Source of the DNA: Lunularia cruciata
Taxonomy: Eukaryota > Streptophyta > Marchantiopsida > Lunulariales > Lunulariaceae
Length of the DNA: 64,000 nt
Assembly: GCA_948567375.1 (NCBI GenBank)
Contig: OX419760.1
Location: 24,614,001 to 24,678,000 of the forward strand
Direction of reading: 5' to 3'
Part shown: piece after piece, positions 12,201 through 20,768 of the stretch
Layout: every line of letters starts with the position of its first letter
Numbering within the stretch: the stretch's first letter is position 1
Position numbers and translations under genes: made by a program
Notes under the pieces: model-generated
Seen by the model: the letters and a program-made list of their open reading frames with translations, nothing else
What the model was told of the DNA's origin: nothing
Database searches by the model: none

Positions 12201-12640
12201 ATTTTGGCCAAGATCCGCTTGTTCCAGATTCTCTTCTTGCTCCCCCTCCATCTCAGGTTCCTCATACTTCCACATTCTTGACCACTATATCCCAATCTCT
12301 CCAACAAGCCAAGTCTCATCTCCTTGTTGCTCAGAATCGCCAAAAACAATATGCGGACCACCATCGTCAAGATCTCACCTTTGAAGTCGGTGATAAAGTC
12401 ATGCTATCCTCTAGTAACCTCCCTCTCCCACTTGATACCCAAGTTCGTAAACTTGCCCCTAATTGGATAGGACCCTTTGAGATCACCCAAATTATCTCTC
12501 CTATTGCTTATCGTCTTGCCTTGCCTTGTCACATGCGTATCCAACCTATCTTTCATGTTTCCAAGTTGAAACCCTTTGTTCCTAACCCCTCTTCCTTTTC
12601 CTCTTGAGTCTAACCTCCCCCTCTTCCTATCCCTATCAAT
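9256..12640 (+). pseudogene. pol of copy B: protease, RT, RNase H, integrase
   Basis: One frame from 9256 carries protease (LVDSGSSENC, DSG active site, about 9346), RT (10099-10677, catalytic FLDDILIYS, about 10519) and RNase H (10900-11247, VDFDASNFAIGAVL and MRTDHKPLLQ). It contains about five stops (for example 9913, 10675 and 10888). A one-base gain in a T-run near 11240 shifts to the next frame, which carries integrase: H...H and CESCQCNK zinc region, core residues in LDLITSLP and ISDRDP and the Glu of TERANRTLED, then the GPF-type tail WIGPFEITQI (12460). A further TAG lies at 12167. Domain order is that of a standard Ty3/Gypsy pol. Confidence 0.92.
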
Positions 12641-12842
12641 GATCATGAGGAGTAAGAAGTTGATTGTATCCTTGTGCGTCGTCACATTCAACGAGGCCGT
12701 CACCAACATACGGAGTACAAGGTCCTTTGGAAAGGGTATCCCCTTCATGATGCCACCTAGGAACCTCTTTCTCACCTCCACAATGCACAGATGGCCATCC
12801 AGGAATTTGAAGCTTCACTGGCAACGAGGACGTCACCAACTA
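12641..12842 (+). pseudogene. Chromodomain at the integrase C-terminus of copy B
   Basis: In frame with integrase, after a TGA and a TAA, the sequence reads EVDCILVRRHIQRG, EYKVLWKGYP and then EPLSHLHNAQ. This is the chromodomain pattern of an aromatic/acidic start, Y-x-V-L-W-K-G-Y/W and E-P, with the usual W-E-P Trp changed to a stop (TAG). B2 keeps ATWEPLS at the same place (57200). Chromodomains of this kind mark chromoviruses and bind modified histone H3 to steer integration. Confidence 0.85.
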
Positions 12843-12856
12843 GCGGCGGGGGAATA
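12843..12856 (+). other. Polypurine tract of copy B
   Basis: GCGGCGGGGGAATA lies immediately before the 3' LTR start TGTAAC and is the expected primer site for plus-strand synthesis. B2 has the related AGCAGGGGAATA at 57290-57302. Confidence 0.75.
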
Positions 12857-13270
12857 TGTAACAATATGGAGTTTAGCGACGAAGTCAGTCAGGCTCACGA
12901 AGTAGCACATAAGACAAATTAGCCTAGAATATTCTGGAAGTATCTAGGAAGCTTCCTGGTTAGCTTAGCTTGCACCTTAAGTAAGTAGCTTCTAGAAGGA
13001 AGCTTCTAGAAGCTTCCAACTAGCTTAGCTTGCACGCCAAGTAGGCGACTTCTAGATGGGAGCTTCTTGAGAAGCTTCCTAGTTAACTTGACTTGCACTC
13101 TAAGAAAGTAGCTTGAGGAAGCTTCTTGAGAAGCTTCTCAAGGGCCTTGTATGCTATCTATAAATACCAAAGCCAAAGCTCATGCTAGGCATTCGGAGTT
13201 TTCTCTCATTCAAGTGTCCCAATGTGAGTTTCCATTCTCCTATTTCTCTCCTCGGTTTCGGTCTTTTACA
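12857..13270 (+). repeat. 3' LTR of copy B
   Basis: It starts TGTAACAATATGG and ends CTTTTACA, a 414-base partner of 7623-8058. It carries the GAAnnTTC array (12987-13018), later GAAGCTTC clusters and the TATA box at 13159. C3 integrase sequence resumes at 13271. Confidence 0.94.
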
Positions 13271-13502
13271 TTTTCAAAGAAGGTGATTGGATAATGTTAT
13301 TTGATTCCATTTGATTTAAGAGAGTGAAAAATTACTTTGGACCTGTCATAATCAAGAAGGTGTGGGGCAATTACACCTATGATCTCAAAGAGTTAAGATG
13401 AAGACTCTTTGATAATATTAACCATGATAAGTTGAAGATGTATCATAGAAGGTAGAGAGACTTCACTTTTAGGACAAAGTGAAATCTTAGGATGGGAGTA
13501 AA
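13271..13502 (+). pseudogene. Integrase tail of C3 (downstream part)
   Basis: It resumes with the GDWVMLFDS-type sequence (GATTGGATAATGTTATTTGATTCC) and continues through the VWGNYTYDLKEL and INHDKLKMYHRR segments seen in C2 at 49660-49752. It lacks the stretch coding KKFLPKYFGPF, replaced by a short deletion. The purine-rich AGGATGGGAGTAAA stands just before the LTR at 13503. Confidence 0.82.
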
Positions 13503-13810
13503 TGTAACACCCATTTATGCATGTATGTGCTATTGTGATATTTAGTTTGGTATTATAAGTAATTGAAAGCTATTATTTATATAAAGATAAAGGATGGTTC
13601 TACATTAGTGATGATTAACTAAAATTAGTCATAGCTAAGATTGAGGAGACCTTACTTTAAGATGAAGTGGAAAAGATGGAAGTGGAAGTGGAAAAGATGA
13701 GCATCATTATTTTGGATTCTAGTGTAATTCTTGTGGGTCCAAGAGTTCTCAACTCTTTCCTCAAAGCCCCACACCTTCTTGATTATGACAGGTCCAAAGT
13801 ACTAAAGTTT
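13503..13810 (+). repeat. Truncated C LTR joined to inverted C fragments
   Basis: 13503-13735 is the start of a C LTR in plus orientation (TGTAACACCCATTTATGC). At about 13735 the sequence flips: 13736-13772 is the complement of an internal LTR stretch (GGGTCCAAGAGTTCTCAACT) and 13773-13806 the complement of the integrase tail (compare 58455-58490, also minus). Family-D sequence starts right after. This is a compound rearrangement, not a simple LTR. Confidence 0.78.
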
Positions 13811-13904
13811 GATGTTAGAAGTGGCTCAATTGATTATGCATTATCCTTTGTTCTCAACCAATAACATGTTTACATTGGGAGTTGACCCAACTCCAATGTT
13901 CTAG

Positions 13905-14724
13905 TTGGCTACCATACTTTGTGATAGTAAGGATGATGTGGTTCTTGCTTTTAGAGTAGAAGTGGTTGATAGCAGAGTTGACTTAGTTGAAGAGCATAGG
14001 ATCTGCTTGAAAACCATTGGTTTATGGCAAGTAGTAGTAGTTAGATTAGAGGAGTTATCAATTAGACCGGCCTTTGAGCGAGTGCATTTTACACATGGAG
14101 TTGTCCTATTAGATAACCAGAGGGGGACTTTTTGGTTTGGTGGGACCTTCAAGGAAGGTATATACACCATAAAGGGTCTTATTAGACTTAGGTGTGCAAC
14201 CCTTTATGTTGGGGAAGACTGCAATAGTTGGTCTGGAGTTACGGAAGACCAATGTGGAGAGGTGTTTATTTCAGATCCTAACATCTCTACGAGGTGGCTC
14301 ACAATATATCACATGTGGAGAGCTTGTTGTTTAGATTCAACCTATTCATATGACTAATAGGTCTATGGTAAGAGCTCAAGCCATTGCAACAATAGCTGAG
14401 TCATATGATGCGTTAGTTGGGGGAGTAGTGTTATATCCCATTGGTTTCAATATTGACTATTGGGAGGAGATAGCCTCCTATAGACCAGGTTGGCAGTTAG
14501 GTGAGCAACAAGTATGTCACCTACTAGTATATTTTAGTAGTGGCAATCTTGGCTCATTACAATTTGGGACCATGGCGGCATCAATTTCAACTTTCACTAG
14601 TTTTTTGTTACTTGGCCTGGTGACTTATTGGAGGTGAATGCCCATGCAAAGGATACTCAAGGACCAGAGCAGATCACTTGGATTTGGAGTATGAGTGGGA
14701 TTGTTCTATCCATCTTGGATATTT
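13905..14724 (+). pseudogene. Protease region and linker of D1
   Basis: A 150-codon open stretch (13905-14357) and a second one (14350-14637) code a region conserved in D4. At 14180-14216 the frame gives LDLGVQPFMLGK, the counterpart of LLDSSAQPLMLEK in D4, pointing to an ancestral DSGA aspartic-protease site. The following linker, with YWEEIASYRPGW, is also kept in D4 (51014-51060). The function of the linker is unknown to me. Confidence 0.65.
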
Positions 14725-15415
14725 TGTAATACCCATTTGTGCACTGTGTATTATTGTGATATTTAGTTTGGTATTACAAGTACTTGAGGGATATTATTTA
14801 TATAAAAAGAAGGATAGTTCTATCTTAGTTATGATTAGCTAAAGTTAATCATAGCTAAGATAGAGGGGATCTTAATTTAGTGGAAGTAGAAAAGATGAAC
14901 ATCACTATTTTGGATTCTAGTGTATTGACTTGGTATTATTCTTAGGTGTTTGATTTTGAGGAAAGAGTTGAGAACTCTTGGATCCACAAGCCTTTTTGTT
15001 TTGGATTCTTCTATAGTCCAAAGATAGCCCATGTGAAGGAATATTTGACTTAGTGGTTGGGTCAAGATAAGACCACATGCTTAGGAGAATATTTGCATGA
15101 GTATAGATATTCCTTTAGCTTTTTGACTTTATTGACTTTTAGCCTAATAACTTGAGTTACTCCAGTAATTAGTAACTTTGGTGTGTAACTATTTCACAAG
15201 TATATAGACTATGGGTGAGGAGGTACTGATCATCCTTTCATTTTACAATTATCTCTCTCTCTCATTAAGTTCTCTAGTGAGTAATGTCTTGACTCTTGGA
15301 GTGTTAGCCTTGGTAGAGTATGATGGAGTTGGGGTTCTTTGCCTTCTTAGTCCATGGCGCGCCACCATAATAACTATTAGATGTTCATCTTGAGTGAGAG
15401 ACAATCCAGATCATA
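14725..15415 (+). repeat. Solo LTR of family C inside D1
   Basis: It is 691 bases long and starts TGTAATACCCATTTG, the same sequence as the C2 LTRs. It has no internal domain attached. It interrupts the D1 frame at a point where D4 is continuous (CTTGGATGTTCTATTGTGG, about 51272). The right flank GTTCT repeats the site and the left flank ends ATTT, a decayed copy of it. Intra-element LTR recombination is the usual origin. Confidence 0.88.
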
Positions 15416-15429
15416 GTTCTATTATGGAG

Positions 15430-16560
15430 TTCAAAGAAGGTATTGCAACAACATGCGGATTAGTTGGTGCAATATGTTTGGAGTGGAGCCTTTGTACCAC
15501 TAGGAAATGAATGTGAAGATGAGCTTCCAGAGTCAATTACCTTGACCCCTTTGGACACCATATCCATTGCTTGGCAGTCTCCAATAAAGGGAGTATGTTT
15601 ATTGGAGTTGTTTGGTGGGATTAGCATTAGACTTGCTACAATATTATAGGCGAGTATACGAGTATACGAGTATAGAGGTACTTTTATATGGAGAGAGATG
15701 AGATTGCTAGGCAAGTCTTTCTACATCATGTGGCACACTTGGGCCTATTGGTATCTTGAATTATTACCAATATCAACAATCAAGGGTTACCAAAACCCGA
15801 CCGATAGATATTTCCTTGATGGAGGCATAGGATCTAGAGAGACTTGGTCCCATTCATTTGGTGATTTTTGGATGGCCATGTTAGGGACATACATGTATTG
15901 GCCAAGGTTTGGGTCTTTAGGATCCCCATTTGGGTGTGTTTTGGAAGATGTTACGGATACTACAACATCTTTAGGTTCATTAATCTATTTCTCCAACTTA
16001 CATTTCAGAGAACTTCCCTTTGATGGGTAATTCTTGCACCTAGGTGGTAACAAGTACACATCAGGTCTATTCTTGGATGGGACCTACCATGTTGTTGGAT
16101 ACAACCAGAGTAGGATCACGGGCTCATCATCTTCATTTTTGGTAGACAAACCTCTTACCCAAAGGGATTCTATAGCATTCTTATAATGGGATTCAACAAT
16201 TAGACCACCTCATTATTGATGACATCTTGGATCTTTGGGATCAATCTTAAATGGTGGTAGTGGCTAATAGGTCACTTATGGCAGTGGTGAACCTAGTTGG
16301 ATAGCCCCAAGCCGCTTTTCCCACACTTATGCGTTTCCTAGGCTCCCATGCTTTTTGGAGAGAGGTCCTAGACTTGTTTAAGACTCACAATTAAAGCAAT
16401 TGGAGGAGCCCAATGCCAATAAGAGACATTGAGTGATAGGTCTTTACACTAATATTACCGCTGTTCCAATAGTGTTAGAGGCATCTAAGCATCAAGTGTT
16501 AGGTCAGGCTATGGACATGAACTATTTGACCTAGATTGTGAGCCTTTGCTTGGCAGAGTA
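15430..16560 (+). pseudogene. DNMT3-like cytosine-5 DNA methyltransferase domain of D1
   Basis: Motifs appear in the order of C5 methyltransferases: motif I, CLLELFGGISIRLA (15596-15640), the SAM-binding loop; motif IV, LVIFGWPC then TAG (15858-15884), where the catalytic Cys of PCQ is kept and Gln is a stop; motif VI, ENF for ENV (16008); motif VIII, TTRVGSRAHHLHFW (16100-16150), like the AAHRARYFW stretch of DNMT3. The C-terminal motif IX-X region is more decayed than in D4. The frame changes between motifs. A C5 methyltransferase transfers methyl from SAM to cytosine; here it is certainly inactive. Confidence 0.82.
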
Positions 16561-16949
16561 GCGTAGGATGTACTTGATAGGCATCACTACTCGGACACTT
16601 GTGAGCTTTGTGCCTATTGAGATGATTTAGGCACATGCTAGGAGCATTGGACCTAGTGGATAGGGTATTCTAGGAACACAAAAAGTGACTTCTAGGGAGA
16701 GTGGTCTACTTGTAGTCCATCCAGGTGGGCATAGTCTACTTGGAGTACATCCTTGGTCAATTTGGGATGCAACTAGAGGATGTATGGAGCTTGTAGCCAA
16801 AGTGGAAGGGGATTTTTCATATGGAAGTTGGGACCTCTAGTAGTTGGATGCATGACACTATTGCTCCCAAGGGCCCAATGTAGCAGCTAGTCAATATATC
16901 TTCCACTCCTACATTAATGATAGAGGATACTTGGGAGCTAAATCTAGGA

Positions 16950-18420
16950 CCTAAGGTTACAAGAGAAGAAAGACAGAGAGTTTGGATATTCTTGAGGAGC
17001 TACACGAGTTGTTTTACCTTTCATATGAAGGATTTGGGTGCTCTAAAAGGACTTAATATTCAAATTGAGCTGACTAGTGATACACCATTTTTTTGATATC
17101 CTATTGATATAGTAACATGGAGAGAGCATTGATTTAGAGCCAAAGTAGAGACCCTTTTGAGGTTGGTTTGGTGGAGATTTCACATGGAGAGTATGCATCA
17201 ACTACAATGATGCCAACCAAGAAGGATATGCATGGTAACTACACAAATAGGCAGATAAGTGGAGATTACCATCCTATCAATTGATAGACTAGGACTGATT
17301 GATATGCCATGCCTACACCAAAGAAGATCTTTGATATGATTGCATATGCAAAGGTCTTCAATATTTTGGATCTTCAAGTAAGATATCACCAATTGCCAAT
17401 CAAAGAGAAGGATAAGTCCAAGATAACATTTTAGACCATTGATCCTCACGATAAGAGTATGTTATATTAGTAGAGGTTCTTACCAGTTGGAGTTAAAGAA
17501 TGCTCTTTCCAAGTTCTAGAGGGTCATGTACAAGATCCTAGCTAGATTGGATTTTTCTTGGTGCTATATTGATGACATTTTGGTCTATAGCACTACTATG
17601 GAGGAGCTTGAGAAACATTTGTTGGAGGTATTTGAGAGATTAAGATCTCATGGACTCAAATTACATCATGGGAAGTGTAGATTCTTCCATGAGTAATTTG
17701 AGTATTTGGGTCACACTATCTACCTTGGAGGACTTGGTGTTCAACAAACCAAGGTGTAAGCTATTATTCCTTGGCCTATGGATGCATATTCCTTGGCCTA
17801 TGGATATGAGCAAAGTGCAAGCATTCCTTGGGTTGGCAAACTTCTATCCCCGCTATGTTATAGGATTTAGTGCCATTGCTAAGGCCTTGACAAAGCTAGC
17901 CAAGCTTACATATGAGTGGTGGTGGAGAGATGAGCAAGAATGTAGAGCTCAAGGAGAGGTTAATATCTGCTCCTATTTAAAGAAGACCAATTAGAGGACG
18001 ACCATTTTAGGTTCACATTGATTGGAGTATGCTGGAGCTTGGAGCAATGCTCACCCAACGTGATGATGAGGGGAAGGAGTTTGTGGTAGCCTATTCTAGT
18101 TTCTCAAAAAATGCAGCGAAGGCAAAGTATAGTTCATATGAGGGAGAGTACTTTCTCTCCCTCATATGAACAATATGGGCAATAGCATATTTTTGATGTT
18201 ACCTATTTGGTAGTCCCTTTAATCTGATCATTGATCATCGGTCACTGAAGTGGTTGACGGATTCCGACAAGCTTTCAAGGAAGCTTGCACCATGGGCTTT
18301 GATTTTACAAGAGTGTGATTTCAAAAGTATTCACAGACCTTGAGTGATGAACCATGATGCAAATAGGTTGAGTAGAAACCCATGTCCCAACTAGTAGGAT
18401 TAGACCGGATCACGTTGGCA
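16950..18420 (+). pseudogene. Reverse transcriptase and RNase H of D1
   Basis: The RT active site is intact as CYIDDILVYS (17562-17591), followed by LRSHGLKLHHGKCRFFHE and, from 17812, the connection region KVQAFLGLANFYPRYV. RNase H remnants (IDWSMLELGAMLTQ, about 18018, and LIIDHRSLKWL, about 18225) follow. Numerous stops, mostly TAG and TGA, break it. The fingers region in front of YIDD (17200-17460) is badly damaged. Confidence 0.85.
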
Positions 18421-18599
18421 AGGTGAGATAGATGAGGAGATGGTGCCAAGTTGGCATGCATCTACCTTTCTTTGCATATTTTTTGAGGCTTTGGTGGTAT
18501 CTCTCTCAATGCATACACAAGAAGTTATTGAGGTCACAAATCTAGAGAGTGGAGATAGTGGCACAATTTAGTGAGATATTCATAATGATATCTTAATGA

Positions 18600-19560
18600 T
18601 GGACTATCTTTGCATTGGTGTTATGTGTGGCACAGTTGGGGCCAAGAAGAGAGACCATGTTCTTCAACAAGCCAAGTGGCTTAGATTTGAGGGCAAACAC
18701 CTTTTGCATGTATAGGAGGAAGGTAGAGTGCAAGTAGTACCACTTCCATCTTAGAGACCATAGTTGGTCCGTCATGCTCATGGGGAGCTAGCATATTTTG
18801 GAGTAAAACATACATATAACTTACTTGAGTAATCATTGGTGGTATGGTATTCAGAACAATGTACAATAGTTTGTTGCTAGATGTGTGGTTTGTGATAGTT
18901 AGAGCATCATTCAATGCTCCTATGCCATAGTTACACCCATTACCTATCATGGGATTGGGTTATCATTGGAGTTTGGACTTTGCTGGACCTTTATCATTGA
19001 TTGTGAGACAACATAAGTATGTTTTGGTTATGGTGGAGCACTTCTCCAAGTGAATTGAGTTGGTGGCCTTTCCTAACAAGTCCAATGAAGGGAAGGCTTA
19101 TTCATTCCTACACCGGGTTCTCAATCATTTTGGTGCACTAGTTGAGGTTTTGACTGATCAAGGTACAAAGTTCTTGGGGGAGTTTTAGGTCTTGTGTGAC
19201 AAGGCTTTGATTAATCATTGTAATACTGTCCAAGATTACCTTAGTTAGATGGCTTAGCAGAGCAAGTGGTTCAGATGGTGAAGAGAGGATTGTGGAAGTA
19301 TGGTTGTAGAGAGATCACTTGGGAGATTGGGATCTCCAATTACCTTGGTTGGCCATGGGTTATTAGTTCAGCCGGCAAGCCTCCTTAGCATCCTTCTCTC
19401 ATTAATTTCTACTCTATGGACAAGATCCAAATTTACTTACAACCATTTGTTGAGATGCCATTGTAGTTTTGGACTTAGATGATCCAAATGTATTGATGAG
19501 TGCATGTTCTCAATGGGCAGAGATCTCTTGGAGAGTGATACCAATGGCTATGCTACCATT
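18600..19560 (+). pseudogene. Integrase of D1
   Basis: The zinc region can be read as HAHGELAYFGVKHTY and CVVCDS (18775-18900). The core shows SLDFAGPLSL (first Asp kept, 18970), LTDQGTKFLG (second Asp, 19153) and then a decayed third block. D4 has the same blocks. Stops and a few indels make it non-functional. Confidence 0.82.
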
Positions 19561-19639
19561 TTAGGAGGAGGTTATAGACTCTTGATCCATCAATTTCATC
19601 CAAGTGATAATATATCTACAACAGGCAACACCGATGACA

Positions 19640-19975
19640 CTTGATGTTTCTATAGATACATAATCTTGAGAGTGCATGAGGTTTTGCCATCTAGAGTCCT
19701 TGTGTTGAAGGGATGTGATGGTGTTGTTTGGAAGGATCATATGCACAATTGTGCACCATGCCACCTCCCAAATGTTGATGGTACTATGGACCCAAGCTTG
19801 GCACTTGTACAGTCTTGTGGTGTATGTTATGCGGCTTTTCTAGTAGAGTTGCTACTATCTTAGTGTGTGATAGCTATTTGAGAGGATGACATATGGCATG
19901 TTTGACTGCTCCTCTCATGGTGGTTTCTCAAGGACAATGGTTATATCCTAGATGTACTTGACCTATAGCTAGTTC
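19640..19975 (+). pseudogene. Integrase tail and PHD finger of D1
   Basis: After the RVHEVLPSRVLVLKG segment (19669-19720), shared with D4, comes a Cys/His cluster: CGVC (19831), then after a shift LVCDSYLRG, stop, HMACLTAPL and QWLYPRC up to the stop at 19966. With D4 this resolves into a C4HC3 PHD finger; in D1 two Cys are changed to Tyr and the conserved Trp is TGA. PHD fingers read histone H3 tails, usually H3K4 state. Confidence 0.75.
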
Positions 19976-20131
19976 ATATTTTATATGATATAGATTACAA
20001 ACAGGCAACTAACGATGGGGCTTTATAGCACCCGACCTCTTGATCTTTTGCCCACCATGGGGTATACTATATACTTAGAGTAGATGGATATCTTGAGTTA
20101 GAGGGACCTAACTGCAAGTTAGGGAGGCAAT

Positions 20132-20652
20132 TGTGGCCCTTGAGAGTCCATGTAGGACTTATGTGTGAGTTGTGCATCTAGTGTGTTATGTTGTGTAGCA
20201 ATGTATATATGCACAACAACTATCACGCCATTTGTAGCATCACATCTAGATTGCTTGGACTTTGGAGCAGTAGTGTTGGTAGTCAAGAGTATGTTGGCAG
20301 TTACTCATAAACTACTTGTTGACGGCCAGATTTTGTGTTAGGGGTATTGACTACATGGTGAGGCCCACCGTCACTTGCACCATTCACACAGTTAGGTATG
20401 CCGTCAGCAGGACCGTTAAGGTTGGAGACCTAGTTTGAGACCAAGGGGTATATTTTGGAAGTGCAGCTCTAGAGAGCTCACTTCTTTGATGTTGAGCCTT
20501 CAAGTTCCTGGCTATGGTGGACAAAGGCCGGTAAACGTTACTTGGAGTCTCTTAGCTAGAGTGGATGTGGCTTGACTCTAATCAATGCCTAATTGTTGGT
20601 AGATTATTGAGTGATGGATCAAGTACTAATCTGATTGAATGTGATTTGAGTA
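20132..20652 (+). repeat. 3' LTR of D1 (5' third)
   Basis: It begins TGTGGCCCTTGAGAG after the purine tract GTTAGGGAGGCAAT. The first 87 bases match the start of the D4 3' LTR (56011). The rest matches the D LTRs at 33695-34100 and 39345-39760. It breaks off at about 20652 and is followed by a second LTR start, so the LTR is incomplete. Confidence 0.8.
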
Positions 20653-20663
20653 CAACTGATTAT

Positions 20664-20768
20664 TGTGGCACTTGAAAGTCCATGTATGACTTATGCGTGA
20701 GTTGTGCATCTATAGTGTGTGATGTTGACAGTGATGTATGTTGTGTAGCGATGTATATATGCACAACA
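20664..20768 (+). repeat. Second partial D LTR, tandem to D1
   Basis: TGTGGCACTTGAAAG to ATATGCACAACA repeats the first part of the D LTR at 20132-20218, with 18 extra bases that the upstream copy lacks. It marks the edge of the repeat block; past 20768 no retroelement sequence is seen until 32133. Confidence 0.78.

Larger units (their letters stand above)
7623..13270 (+). mobile_element. Copy B: full-length family-B chromovirus, LTR to LTR
   Basis: Two LTRs (7623-8058 and 12857-13270) flank PBS, gag, protease, RT, RNase H, integrase, chromodomain and a purine tract, the complete layout of a Ty3/Gypsy chromovirus. It sits inside the integrase tail of C3: 7622 and 13271 join to the uninterrupted sequence seen in C2 at 49550-49570. 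The flanks are T-rich (TTTTT and TTTTC), compatible with a 4-5 base duplication. Only a few stops and one frameshift break pol, so this is among the youngest insertions here. Confidence 0.95.
5497..13502 (+). mobile_element. C3: 3' half of a family-C Gypsy element, split by two later insertions
   Basis: Three pieces, 5497-5703, 6429-7622 and 13271-13502, join to give the RNase H end, integrase and GPF tail of family C, in the order seen in C2 (48138-49801). The breaks are explained by solo LTR E (5704-6428) and copy B (7623-13270). The 5' part of C3 is missing at the 5497 junction. A C LTR begins directly after it at 13503. Confidence 0.9.
13810..20652 (+). mobile_element. D1: family-D Gypsy element with methyltransferase and PHD modules, 5' truncated
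   Basis: D1 runs from the end of gag through protease (14180), DNMT3-like domain (15430-16560), RT (about 16950), RNase H (about 18000), integrase (about 18750) and PHD finger (about 19815) to the 3' LTR (20132). It aligns block for block with D4 (50498-56112). The region coding gag and the 5' LTR are missing because the copy begins at the rearranged C junction. A solo C LTR (14725-15415) interrupts it. Stops and indels are many. Confidence 0.88.

Noticed and set aside
11885-12370. 161-codon minus frame across the integrase of copy B
   Set aside because: Shadow of the plus-strand integrase; the same antisense opening recurs in copy A (724-1044), as expected from shared sequence.
20132-20768. 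TRIM-like miniature element
   Set aside because: Its interior is standard family-D LTR sequence, so a tandem partial LTR explains it better.
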